Source: a bacterium (lineage in GTDB: Bacteria > Verrucomicrobiota > Verrucomicrobiia > Limisphaerales > J093). Taken from it: DNA of 64,000 nucleotides. The notes under the pieces were generated by a model that saw nothing but the letters and a program-made list of their open reading frames with translations, was not told the DNA's origin and did not search any database. Below, piece by piece: positions 16,140-25,023 of this stretch; within the stretch, counting starts at the first letter, position 1, and every line of letters begins with the position of its first letter. The DNA lies in contig JAJXZJ010000044.1 of the NCBI GenBank assembly GCA_021780105.1, forward strand, positions 1 to 64,000, read 5' to 3'. A program made the position numbers and the translations under genes.

Positions 16140-19100
16140 ATGTCGTCCTCTTTGCTCACAGACCAACAGGACTACCTGCATCTGGCGCGCGGTCTTGCGT
16201 GGCTGTTCTTCGCCAGTCTGGCGGCTTTCGGTGGCTGGCGTCGGGGGGAACCGTTGGCTTCCCGCTGGTTACAGGCGGCAGCGCTGCTGCTGGCCATCGG
16301 TCAGTGGCTGCACGTGTTGAATGCCAGCTACGACGCTGGTTCGCTCCAGAACCTCGACCTTTTTGTCTTCATCGTTCTGCCGCTGGTGGCGTTGCTCGAA
16401 TTCAGCCGCACCGAACTGGCGCGCGCCGGGAAACGCGTGCCCGGCGCCTGGATTCATCTGCCCTGGCTGGGCGCGGCCTTGCTGCTCGGTTGGGGGGCGC
16501 AGGGTTATCGTCAGACCGTTGCCCTGGCCTTGCTTGCCTTGCCCGCGGCCTTGGGCAGCGGCTGTGTGTTGATTCGTGCCAACGTTGAGTCCGCGCCATC
16601 CGCCGCCTGGCGGAAACTGGCCGGCTGGACCTTGGGCCTCTACGTCGCCAGCCTGGCTTGGGCCGTGCCTTTCACTGGAGTGACGGGCGGGGCGACGGCC
16701 TGGTTTGTGGTCGGACGAACGCTGGTGGCGTGGAGCTTCCTCGTGGCGGCGGTGCTTCAGCACCAGCGGGAAACGCTGCCGTCCCGGGCGAATCTGGGGC
16801 CGGGATTGCGGACGTGGCTGGCCAGCGGGTGGGTCTTGCTGGCGTGGACGGCGGTGCTGCTTGGCGGCGGGGTGCTGACCGAGCTGGCGGCCCGCAGCCG
16901 CGTGGCGGTGTTGCGGCAAAACCTTTTGAACCGCGCCGAGCTCGCGGAGGCAGCGCTGAATCCAGAGTGGTTGACCAGGCTGTCCGCCTCCACGAACGAC
17001 CTGACCCGCCCGGAATATCACGAATTGAAAGCGCGTCTGACGGCGTTGCGTGAGGCCAACACTGACTGCCGGTTCATCTACGTGCTGAAGCTGGCCGCCG
17101 ACCACGCGGTGTTTTACGCCGATTCGGAGTCGCCGGCGTCGCGGGATTACTCGCCACCGGGCGAACTGGACGAGGCCGATCCGACGGCCCTGGAGGAGTT
17201 GCGCCGCGGAGAGTCCCGCGTGAGCGGACCGGCCGGCGACCGGTGGGGCATCTGGGTTTCGAGCTTCGTGCCGGTTCGCGCCACGGGCGATTCCCGCGTG
17301 CTGGGCGTGCTGGGGTTTGACATCAACGCGCGGGCCTGGAAGCGGCAGATCGCCCAGGCGCGACTGGTGCCGGTTTCCGGCACGCTGCTCGTGAGCCTGT
17401 TGCTGCTCTCGTTTTCGATCGGGTACCAGAAATCCGTGGTCGCCGCGGCGCAGCTCGCGGCCTCCGAACGGCGCTACCGGCAGGCCTTCGAGGGCAATCC
17501 CGCCGTCATGGTGTTGATTGCCCCGCAAACCGGCGAGGTGCTGGCGGCGAACCCGGCCGCGCGGGCCTTCTATCGCGTTCCGTCCGGTGAAACGCGCGGA
17601 CGCACCAAGGCGTGGGATTTTTCCGTGGATTCGCCAGAGTTGATCCAGGAGCAAATCTGCGCGCTGGCGGCCGGAAAGATGAGTTTCTTCAGCGCCCGCC
17701 ACCGGGTCGGCCCGGATGACATCCGGGACGTGGAGGTGTGCGCCGGACCGGTGGACACGGCCGACGGGCCGGTCCTGCACTGCATCATTCAGGATGTCAC
17801 GGAACGTCGGCGGGCCGAGGCGGAGTTGCGTCACCGCGAGACGGTGCTGGCCGGCGTGGCGGAAGCGGGGCAGCTTCTGCTGTCGGGATTGGACACGGAC
17901 GCCTCGGTGATTCAGGCGCTGGGGGCGCTGGGAAAAGCCATCGGCGCCGATCGGGCTTACGTTTTCGAGAACCACACCAATCCGGCCACGGGGGATCTGC
18001 TGTCCAGCCAGCGGTTTGAATGGACGAACGGCAAGGTGTCCGCGCAACTGGACAATCCGGCCTTGCAAAGCCTGCCGATCGGCACGCTCTTTCCCCGCTG
18101 GACTGCGGCGCTGGCCGGCGGCAATCCCGTTCAAGGGCTGGTCAAGGACCTTGATGCCGTCGAGCGTGCGCTGCTCGATCCCCAGGATGTCCGGTCGCTG
18201 CTCATTTTTCCGATCCAGGTGCGGGACCGCTTCTGGGGCTTTGTCGGCTTTGACGATTGCCACGCTCCTCGCATCTGGAGTCGCGCGGAGGTGGACGCGT
18301 TGCGGGCCATGGCCGGACCGATCGGCAACGCCATCCTCCGCGCCCGCGAGGCGGCGGCCCTGCGCCAGCGCGAACAGGAATTGCGGGCGGCCGACCGGCT
18401 GCAAAGCATCATCATCAACACCGCCGCCACCTCCATCTTCACGGTGGACGCCGTGGGCCGCATCACCAGCGTGAACGAGGCGTTTTGCGCGACCACCGGC
18501 TGGCAACGGGATGAGGTCATCGGCCAACCCTGCTCCGTGTTGGACGGCGATCCGTGTCGGGAGGGTTGTGGCTTGTTTGATCCCGTGCGCCGGGAGCGGA
18601 TTCTCCATCTCCAATGCACCTTGCATACCAGGGATGGCCGGCGCCTTACGGTGATCAAGAATGCCGAGCTGTTGCACAACGACCAGGGTGAAGTGACCGG
18701 CGGCGTGGAGTCGTTCGTGGATGTCACGGACCTGATTTCCGTGCGCGAGGAGGTCGAACGCGCCAACCGTGAACTGCGCGTGCTCAACCAGACCCTGGCG
18801 GGCGCCGTGCAGGAGGCCCGCGCCGCCAGCGCCGCCAAGAGCGACTTTCTGGCGAACATGAGCCACGAAATCCGCACGCCGATGAACGCCGTCATTGGCA
18901 TGTCCAGCCTGTTGCGCGACACCGCGCTCACGCCCCGCCAGGAGGAGTTCGTGGAAGCCATCCGCGCCAGTGGCGAGGCGTTGCTCGAAATCATCAACGA
19001 AATCCTCGATTTCTCCAAAATCGAGTCCAGCACCCTCGCGCTCGAAACCGGCAACTTCGACCTCCGCGCGCTCGTGGACGGCGTCCTCGAACTGCTCGCC

Positions 19101-20804
19101 CCGCGCGCCCTGGAAAAGAGTCTGGAACTGGTGGCCATTCTCCAGCCGGACGTGCCGGTGGGGTTGCGCGGCGACGATGGCCGGCTGCGGCAGATTCTCG
19201 TCAACCTCATCGGCAACGGCATCAAATTCACCGAACGCGGCGAAGTGGTTCTCCGTGTCCGTTGTCTGGCCCGCCATCCCGGCCTGGCCCGGTTGCACTT
19301 CGAGGTGTCCGACACCGGCATCGGGATCGCGCCCGAGGTGCAGCCGAGGTTGTTCCGCCCGTTCACGCAGGCGGATTCCACCACGACCCGCCAATACGGC
19401 GGCACCGGCCTCGGCCTCGCCATCTGCAAACGCCTCGTCGAACTGATGGACGGGCGGATCGGCCTCGCCAGCGCGCCCGGTCGCGGAAGCTCCTTTTGGT
19501 TTGAAGTGGAACTCGAAACGACGCCGGCGCCGGAGCCGCCGCCCTTGCTCCGGAACCTCACCGCGGCCCGCTTGTTGGTGGTGGACAGCCACGCCGCCGG
19601 CCGCGAAGCCCTCTGGACCATGCTCCAGAGCTGGGACCTGGCCTGGACGGAAGCCGCGGATGGCGCCACTGCGCTGGAATTACTTCGCGCCGCCGCCGCC
19701 GCCGCCGGCCCGACCATTCTGATCGTGGACCAGCGGCTGCATGACATGAGCGGCCTTGAACTCGCGCGCCGCGCCGCCGACATCACCGCCGCCGCGCGCA
19801 TCGTGCTCCTGACCCAACTCGACGCCGAGCCGTCGGTGCTCGCGGCGCCCGGCATCGTGGCCCACCTGGCCAAGCCCGTGAAGCAATCGCAGCTTTTCAA
19901 CGCCCTCCTGACCGCCCTGGCCGGTCCGACGGGCAAGGCGGCGGGCGACACCGATTTCGCCCGCAAACCCGCCGTGGCCAACACGGTGCCGGCCAATCTG
20001 CGCATTTTGGTGGCGGAGGACCACGACATCAACCGCCGGCTGGCGATGCTGATGCTCGAACGGCTCGGTTACCGCCCGGATTTCGTCTGCGACGGCCGCG
20101 AAGTCATCGAATCGTGGGAACGCTTTTCCTACGATGTCATCTTCATGGACTGCCAGATGCCGTTCGTGGACGGCTATGAAGCCACCCGCGAAATCCGGCG
20201 CCGTGAAGCGTTGCGTCCGGCGGACGCGCCGGCGCGGGTTCACATCATCGCCATGACCGCCCACGCCATGCAGGGCGACCGCGAGAAATGTCTCGCCGCC
20301 GGCATGGACGACTACATCAGCAAGCCCATCCGCGCCGAATCCTTGCAGGACGCCTTGAAAGGACTGGGGAAACGGCCGTCTGTGCGGACGGCGGTGTCCG
20401 GCGGCTCCGCCACGCGGACGCCATCGGCCGCCAGCCCGAAGCCCAACCGCATCGCCGGCATGGTCGAGGACTTCGGCCCGGAGGCCGCTGCGGAGTTGCT
20501 GCACTCGTTTCTGGCGGACACGCCGGTGCGGCTGGCGGAATTGCGGTCCCTGGCCGCGGGCGCCGACCAGCCGGTGTTTGCCCGTGCCGCGCATTCGCTG
20601 GCCGGCAGTTGCAGCGTTTTCGGCCTTGATGAACTGAGCGCGCTGGCGCTTCAACTCGAAGCCGGGGCGCTGGCGGCTGAACGCGCCGCGTGTGATTCCT
20701 TGATTACGCAGCTCAACGGCCAGTTTGCGGCGATCCGGCCCTGGCTGGAGGCGCGGCTGGCGGAAATCAAACCCACCGGCGGCCCGCCGGCGGAGCGCGG
20801 ATGA
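16140..20804 (+). CDS. Hybrid sensor histidine kinase (PAS-GAF-PAS-HisKA-HATPase-REC-REC-Hpt)
   Basis: The 1554-residue protein has about seven membrane helices (residues 15-245), an extracytoplasmic sensor loop (about 250-405), another helix (410-430), PAS (440-555), GAF (575-735), PAS (750-870), HisKA with phosphoacceptor H909 (NMSHEIRTPMN), HATPase (1010-1127, DTGIGI and GGTGLGLAI), two receivers and an Hpt domain (H1485). REC2 has the DD/D/K set with D1337 (FMDCQMP). REC1 keeps D1197 but has DS in place of the acidic pair, so it may be degenerate. Its stop overlaps the next glycosyltransferase start, tying this phosphorelay to EPS synthesis. Confidence 0.93.
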   Translation: MSSSLLTDQQDYLHLARGLAWLFFASLAAFGGWRRGEPLASRWLQAAALLLAIGQWLHVLNASYDAGSLQNLDLFVFIVLPLVALLEFSRTELARAGKRVPGAWIHLPWLGAALLLGWGAQGYRQTVALALLALPAALGSGCVLIRANVESAPSAAWRKLAGWTLGLYVASLAWAVPFTGVTGGATAWFVVGRTLVAWSFLVAAVLQHQRETLPSRANLGPGLRTWLASGWVLLAWTAVLLGGGVLTELAARSRVAVLRQNLLNRAELAEAALNPEWLTRLSASTNDLTRPEYHELKARLTALREANTDCRFIYVLKLAADHAVFYADSESPASRDYSPPGELDEADPTALEELRRGESRVSGPAGDRWGIWVSSFVPVRATGDSRVLGVLGFDINARAWKRQIAQARLVPVSGTLLVSLLLLSFSIGYQKSVVAAAQLAASERRYRQAFEGNPAVMVLIAPQTGEVLAANPAARAFYRVPSGETRGRTKAWDFSVDSPELIQEQICALAAGKMSFFSARHRVGPDDIRDVEVCAGPVDTADGPVLHCIIQDVTERRRAEAELRHRETVLAGVAEAGQLLLSGLDTDASVIQALGALGKAIGADRAYVFENHTNPATGDLLSSQRFEWTNGKVSAQLDNPALQSLPIGTLFPRWTAALAGGNPVQGLVKDLDAVERALLDPQDVRSLLIFPIQVRDRFWGFVGFDDCHAPRIWSRAEVDALRAMAGPIGNAILRAREAAALRQREQELRAADRLQSIIINTAATSIFTVDAVGRITSVNEAFCATTGWQRDEVIGQPCSVLDGDPCREGCGLFDPVRRERILHLQCTLHTRDGRRLTVIKNAELLHNDQGEVTGGVESFVDVTDLISVREEVERANRELRVLNQTLAGAVQEARAASAAKSDFLANMSHEIRTPMNAVIGMSSLLRDTALTPRQEEFVEAIRASGEALLEIINEILDFSKIESSTLALETGNFDLRALVDGVLELLAPRALEKSLELVAILQPDVPVGLRGDDGRLRQILVNLIGNGIKFTERGEVVLRVRCLARHPGLARLHFEVSDTGIGIAPEVQPRLFRPFTQADSTTTRQYGGTGLGLAICKRLVELMDGRIGLASAPGRGSSFWFEVELETTPAPEPPPLLRNLTAARLLVVDSHAAGREALWTMLQSWDLAWTEAADGATALELLRAAAAAAGPTILIVDQRLHDMSGLELARRAADITAAARIVLLTQLDAEPSVLAAPGIVAHLAKPVKQSQLFNALLTALAGPTGKAAGDTDFARKPAVANTVPANLRILVAEDHDINRRLAMLMLERLGYRPDFVCDGREVIESWERFSYDVIFMDCQMPFVDGYEATREIRRREALRPADAPARVHIIAMTAHAMQGDREKCLAAGMDDYISKPIRAESLQDALKGLGKRPSVRTAVSGGSATRTPSAASPKPNRIAGMVEDFGPEAAAELLHSFLADTPVRLAELRSLAAGADQPVFARAAHSLAGSCSVFGLDELSALALQLEAGALAAERAACDSLITQLNGQFAAIRPWLEARLAEIKPTGGPPAERG

Positions 20805-21994
20805 AACTGCTCTACGTCCATGAACGCTTCGGCGCCCTCGCCGGGGCGGAGGCGAACGCCCACATCACCGCCACCGAACTCGGCGCACGCGGCCACGCCC
20901 TGGGCATTCTGCACGGGCCGTCCACGGGCAAAAACGAGGCCGCGTGGGAGAAAACCTTCCCGGCACGGTTTCCGCTCGGCGCCGGTGACAACACCGCCGT
21001 CGTGCGCGCCGCGCTCGACGCGTTCCGTCCGGACGTGGTTTACGTCCACAAAATGGCCGATCTCACGGTCATCGCCGCGCTCGTGGCGGCCGGCGTGCCG
21101 CTGGTCCGCATGGTCCACGACCACGACATCTATTGCCTGCGAAGCTACAAATACAACTACTTCACCCGGCGCATCTGCACGCGGCCGGCCACGCCCTACT
21201 GCATTTTCCCGTGCCTGGCGTGCGTCGTGAAAAACACCGGCGGGGGCTTCCCGCTCAAGTGGGCGAGCTACGCGACCAAACGGCGTGAAATCGCGCTCAA
21301 CCAGCGCTTCGACCGCATGGTCGTCGTCACCACCTACATGCGCGACGAACTGTTGCGCAATGACTTTGACGCCCGGCGCATCGCGATTCACGCGCCGGTG
21401 CCGCGCCTGGGCGACCCGGATTTGCGCAGCGATTTCAGCGACCGCAACCTCGTCCTTTACGCCGGCCAGATCATCCGCGGCAAGGGCGTGGACGTGCTGC
21501 TCCAGGCGCTCGCGCGGCTCGACGTGAAGTTCGAGTGCGTCATCCTCGGCGACGGCAATCACCGCGCGCTTTGCGAGCGGCTCGCCGGTAAACTGGGCCT
21601 CGCCGACCGCGTTCACTTCAAGGGGTTCGTGCCCCAGGAGGAACTCAAAAGCTATTACCGCGAGTGTAGTGTTGTCGCCCTCAGCTCGGTCTGGCCCGAA
21701 CCCATCGCCACCATCGGCCTGGAGGTCATGCGCTACGCGTTGCCGGTGGTGGCCTTCGACGCCGGCGGCATCAAGGACTGGTTGCACGACGGCCACAACG
21801 GCTTCCTGGTGCCGTGGATGGACCGCCGGCAATTTGCGGCGCGGCTGAAACAGCTTCTGACCGACAAGCCGCTCGCGCGGCGGCTGGGGGAAAACGGCCT
21901 CCGGCTGGTGAGCGAGCGCTACAACTTTGCGCAATACATCCGCGATCTCGAAAGTCTGTTCGCAAGGGTCATCGCGGAACGATCCGGTCGTTGA
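20801..21994 (+). CDS. Family 4 glycosyltransferase
   Basis: This 397-residue protein starts MKLLYVHERFGALAGAEANA, a typical GT-B N-terminal domain with a glycine-rich acceptor loop. The C-terminal domain has VLYAGQIIRGKGVDVLLQA and the GT4 nucleotide-sugar motif (VWPEPIATIGLEVM, an E-x7-E element). It should transfer a sugar from an NDP donor to a lipid-linked EPS intermediate on the cytoplasmic side of the membrane. The ATG overlaps the hybrid kinase stop by four bases. Donor and acceptor cannot be told. Confidence 0.9.
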   Translation: MKLLYVHERFGALAGAEANAHITATELGARGHALGILHGPSTGKNEAAWEKTFPARFPLGAGDNTAVVRAALDAFRPDVVYVHKMADLTVIAALVAAGVPLVRMVHDHDIYCLRSYKYNYFTRRICTRPATPYCIFPCLACVVKNTGGGFPLKWASYATKRREIALNQRFDRMVVVTTYMRDELLRNDFDARRIAIHAPVPRLGDPDLRSDFSDRNLVLYAGQIIRGKGVDVLLQALARLDVKFECVILGDGNHRALCERLAGKLGLADRVHFKGFVPQEELKSYYRECSVVALSSVWPEPIATIGLEVMRYALPVVAFDAGGIKDWLHDGHNGFLVPWMDRRQFAARLKQLLTDKPLARRLGENGLRLVSERYNFAQYIRDLESLFARVIAERSGR

Positions 21995-22001
21995 GGGCAG
22001 C

Positions 22002-22625
22002 ATGATCGTGCAGTTCATCGCCATCACGGGTGGCAGCGGTTCCGGCAAAAGCTGGCTCGCGCGGCGGCTGAAGCGCCGGCTCGGCAAACGGGCGGGCATC
22101 CTGGCGCTCGACGATTTCTACCGCGACCGCTCGGCGCTGCCGCCGCGGCAGCGGCGCGCGTTCAACTTTGACCAGCCGGCGGCCATTGACTGGCCCCTGT
22201 TCCGGCGCTGCCTGGAAGCCATCCGGCGCGGTGAAACGGTGCTGCTCCCGCGCTACGACTTCGCCACCCACGCGCGCCGGTCCCGGCCGCGAATCTGGCA
22301 CGCCCGGCCGGTGGTCCTGCTGGACGGTCTCTGGCTGCTGCACCGGCCGGCGCTGCGGCGGCTTTACGCGTTGAGCGTGTTTGTGGACTGCCCGGACGAC
22401 GTTCGGTGCGAACGCCGTCTGGCCCGCGACCGGCGCGAACGCGGTCGCAGCCGCGCCTCCGTCCTCCGCCAGTGGCGCGCCCACGTCCAGCCCATGCATG
22501 AGCGCTTCGTGGCGACGCAGGCCCGACGGGCGGACGTGGTGTTGAATGCCGGCCTCACCCGCGTGGCGGTTGCCGGTTTGACAGCCCAGATTGGCCGCGT
22601 TTTGATGGACCGCACACGACCGTGA
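22002..22625 (+). CDS. Uridine kinase-like P-loop kinase
   Basis: A 207-residue P-loop protein with Walker A GGSGSGKS near the start and LALDDFYRD (the uridine kinase/phosphoribulokinase DDFY motif) around residue 40, then a lid region rich in Arg (CERRLARDRRERGR). I start it at MIVQFIAITGG. It resembles uridine kinases and related phosphotransferases. Within this locus it may supply nucleotide for NDP-sugars or phosphorylate a sugar precursor; this is inference. It lies 7 bases after the previous gene and overlaps the next by GTGA. Confidence 0.8.
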   Translation: MIVQFIAITGGSGSGKSWLARRLKRRLGKRAGILALDDFYRDRSALPPRQRRAFNFDQPAAIDWPLFRRCLEAIRRGETVLLPRYDFATHARRSRPRIWHARPVVLLDGLWLLHRPALRRLYALSVFVDCPDDVRCERRLARDRRERGRSRASVLRQWRAHVQPMHERFVATQARRADVVLNAGLTRVAVAGLTAQIGRVLMDRTRP

Positions 22626-23374
22626 ACGAGAACGAAATCCGGGAGCGCCTGATGGCGCGGCTGCTTGCGGCGCAAACGCCGTGGGGACGCGCGCGGCTCA
22701 ACACATACGTCCGCTGGAAGCGCTTTTCCTGGCAGTCCGTCGTCAGTTCCACGCTCGTCTTCAAGCGGGTGACCGATGTCGCCGTGAGCGTGCTGGCGAT
22801 GGTCCTCCTGTCGCCGGTGTTTCTCGTCCTCGCCGCGCTCGTCAAGCTCGACGGTGGCCCGGTCTTCTTCCGGCAGACGCGCATCGGGCTGATGGGCGGC
22901 GAATTCAAGATGCTCAAGTTTCGCTCCATGTGCGTGGATGCCGAGGCGAAGTTGAAGGACCTGCTGGCGCGCAACGAGAAGGCCGCCGGCGTGACCTTCA
23001 AAATGAAGAACGACCCGCGCATCACGCGGATCGGCCGGCTGCTCCGCAAGTCCTCGCTCGACGAACTGCCGCAGTTCTGGAACGTGCTCCGGGGCGAGAT
23101 GTCGCTCGTCGGGCCGCGCCCGCCGCTGCCACGCGAAGTGGCGCTTTACACGCAGGCCGACCGCCGCCGGCTGCTGGTCAAACCCGGCATCACCTGTCTC
23201 TGGCAGGTGGGCGAACGCCACGGCGGCCTGCTGGAAATCGGCGACCGCAACGCGATTGATTTCCCCGAGCAGGTGAGCCTCGACGTCCGTTACATCGAGA
23301 GCCAGAGCTTCTGGGGCGACGTGCTGATCCTGGCCAAGACGGTGCCGGCGATCTTGTTTGGCAAAGGGGTCTGA
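22622..23374 (+). CDS. Phosphoglycosyltransferase starting EPS repeat synthesis
   Basis: The 250-residue protein is a monotopic bacterial sugar transferase (WcaJ/ExoY type). It has one N-terminal membrane helix (VFKRVTDVAVSVLAMVLLSP) and conserved blocks GPVFFRQTRIGL, FKMLKFRSM, TRIGRLLRKSSLDELPQFWNVL and MSLVGPRPPLP, followed by KPGITCLWQV. The catalytic Asp-Glu of the DELPQ motif is present. It transfers a sugar phosphate from an NDP-sugar to undecaprenyl phosphate, the first step of EPS repeat-unit assembly. The start is a GTG that overlaps the upstream stop. Confidence 0.95.
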   Translation: MNENEIRERLMARLLAAQTPWGRARLNTYVRWKRFSWQSVVSSTLVFKRVTDVAVSVLAMVLLSPVFLVLAALVKLDGGPVFFRQTRIGLMGGEFKMLKFRSMCVDAEAKLKDLLARNEKAAGVTFKMKNDPRITRIGRLLRKSSLDELPQFWNVLRGEMSLVGPRPPLPREVALYTQADRRRLLVKPGITCLWQVGERHGGLLEIGDRNAIDFPEQVSLDVRYIESQSFWGDVLILAKTVPAILFGKGV

Positions 23375-23377
23375 GCG

Positions 23378-24640
23378 ATGAAAGCGTTGATCGTCTGCCC
23401 TGCCGACCGCCAGGCGGTGGCCGCCCTGGCCCGCCGGCGGCCGCTCGCCCTGACGCCGTTCCTCGGCCCGCCGGTGCTGGCGCATGCGCTCCGGTTCCTG
23501 GCCGCCGCGGGCGCCCGCGAAATCCGCGTGCTGGCCGCCGACCGGCCCGACGAAGTCCGCGCGTTTGCCGGCCGCGGCGAGGCGTGGGGCGTGAAAGTCG
23601 AAGTGCTCCCCGAATCGCGCGAATTGAGCCGCGACGAAGCGCGCGCCAAATATCAATCCGCAGGTGCGGCCGGCTGGTTGCCGGCGCCCCTGGACATCCT
23701 GGCGTTCGACGCCCTGCCGCAGTTGCCGGAGCGGCCGCTGTGGACCAGTCCGTCCGGGTGGCAGGCCGCGCTGCTCGCCTGGCTTGCGCCCGGAGCGCGG
23801 GAAAAAGTCGGCATGCGGGAATTCGCTCCCGGCGTGTTCGTGGGGCTGCGGGTGCGCATCGCGGACGACGCAAAACTGAACGCGCCGTGCTGGATCGGCA
23901 ATCGCGTCTGGATCGGCCCGCGCGCCGTCATCGGTCCGCACACGATCGTCGAGGACGAGGTTTACGTGGACCGCGGCGCGGAGGTGACCGGCAGTGTCGT
24001 GGGTCCGCGGACGTATGTCGGCGCGCTCACCCACGTCGGCGATTCGCTGGCGTGGGGGCGCGAGTTGCTGAATTTCAAATCCGGTTCCCTCACCGAAGTC
24101 ACCGACCACTTCCTGCTGGGCGATCTCGCCGCCGGCGCGCACCGCAATTCCAGCCGCTGGCCGGGGCGCGCGGCCGCGTTGCTGGCGCTCGCGCTCGCCA
24201 GCCCGCTGGTGCTGGCCGGCTGGTGGCGCAACCGCGGGTCCGGCCGGCCGTTGTTCGTCCGCAAAACCGCCGTCCGCACCGGCACACGGCGGGCGATGCC
24301 GGTCGGCGACACGCTGGCCTACCACGAGCTGGGCGGTTTCGCCGGCCTTGCCCGCCGCTGGCCGCAGCTCTGGCGCATCGTGCGCGGCGATTTCACCTGG
24401 GTGGGCAACCGGCCGCTCGCCCCCGAACAGGCGGCGCAGTTGGCCACGGAGTTCGAGCGGTTGTGGTTCGCGGCGCCCATCGGCTGGTGCTGCCTGGGCG
24501 ACGCGCTCGGCTGCGCCGACGACTTCAGCGACGAGGCGCGCTCGCACGCCAGTTTTTACACCGTGCAGTCCGGCCGGCGCGTGGACTGGCAAATTCTGGG
24601 CCGCGTTTTTTGCGCTGTCCTTCGCGGCCGGAGGACTTAG
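23378..24640 (+). CDS. Nucleotidyltransferase-like/left-handed beta-helix/sugar-transferase-like fusion
   Basis: This 420-residue protein combines three parts. Residues 1-110 resemble a sugar nucleotidyltransferase N-terminus (MKALIVCPADRQAVAAL, PFLGPPVLAHALRFL) but lack a clear GGxGTRL loop. Residues about 160-235 are a left-handed beta-helix (WIGNRVWIGPRAVIG). Residues 258-280 form a membrane helix, and the C-terminus (TWVGNRPLAPEQAA) mimics the VGPRP end of bacterial sugar transferases. It starts three bases after the phosphoglycosyltransferase. It may modify or regulate the lipid-linked sugar; activity is uncertain because canonical catalytic residues are not all visible. Confidence 0.7.
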   Translation: MKALIVCPADRQAVAALARRRPLALTPFLGPPVLAHALRFLAAAGAREIRVLAADRPDEVRAFAGRGEAWGVKVEVLPESRELSRDEARAKYQSAGAAGWLPAPLDILAFDALPQLPERPLWTSPSGWQAALLAWLAPGAREKVGMREFAPGVFVGLRVRIADDAKLNAPCWIGNRVWIGPRAVIGPHTIVEDEVYVDRGAEVTGSVVGPRTYVGALTHVGDSLAWGRELLNFKSGSLTEVTDHFLLGDLAAGAHRNSSRWPGRAAALLALALASPLVLAGWWRNRGSGRPLFVRKTAVRTGTRRAMPVGDTLAYHELGGFAGLARRWPQLWRIVRGDFTWVGNRPLAPEQAAQLATEFERLWFAAPIGWCCLGDALGCADDFSDEARSHASFYTVQSGRRVDWQILGRVFCAVLRGRRT

Positions 24641-24665
24641 ACTCAATGCAAAACCCGCATGAATT

Positions 24666-24968
24666 ATGAACTTGCACAGTGAAGGCAACACGCTGGTGAT
24701 CCGCGGCCTCACCGAGTTGAACGCCATCAATGCCGCCGGGTTCCGCGACGAAACCCGCGCCGCGCTCCACGCCCGGACGACCACGCTCGACGTGGACCTT
24801 TCCCAGACGCGCTTCGTGGACAGCAGCGGCCTGGGCGCGCTGATTGCGCTGCAAAAGACCATGACCACGCGCGGCGGCGCGGTGCGCATCCTGAACCCGA
24901 CGCCCGGCGCGCAGCAGATTCTCGAACTGACGCGCCTGCACCGCGTGTTTGAAATCGTCAAAACGTGA
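24666..24968 (+). CDS. STAS-domain anti-sigma factor antagonist
   Basis: A 100-residue single STAS domain. The phosphorylation-site motif FVDSSGLGAL (Ser53/Ser54) is the one used in SpoIIAA/RsbV-type partner switching. The next gene encodes an RsbW-like kinase fused to a SpoIIE phosphatase, so this protein is its likely substrate. In Vibrio fischeri a similar pair (SypA STAS and SypE) controls a polysaccharide biofilm locus, and the placement inside an EPS operon suggests an analogous role here. Confidence 0.92.
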   Translation: MNLHSEGNTLVIRGLTELNAINAAGFRDETRAALHARTTTLDVDLSQTRFVDSSGLGALIALQKTMTTRGGAVRILNPTPGAQQILELTRLHRVFEIVKT

Positions 24969-25023
24969 ATCCACCGCGACCCCGGCCGGCCATGCTCATC
25001 ACGCGCCCCGGAACCACGGAGTG

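Noticed and set aside
16269-19592. 1107-residue antisense frame over the hybrid kinase
   Set aside because: It has Arg/Gln/His-rich low-complexity sequence without motifs, a shadow of the kinase gene.
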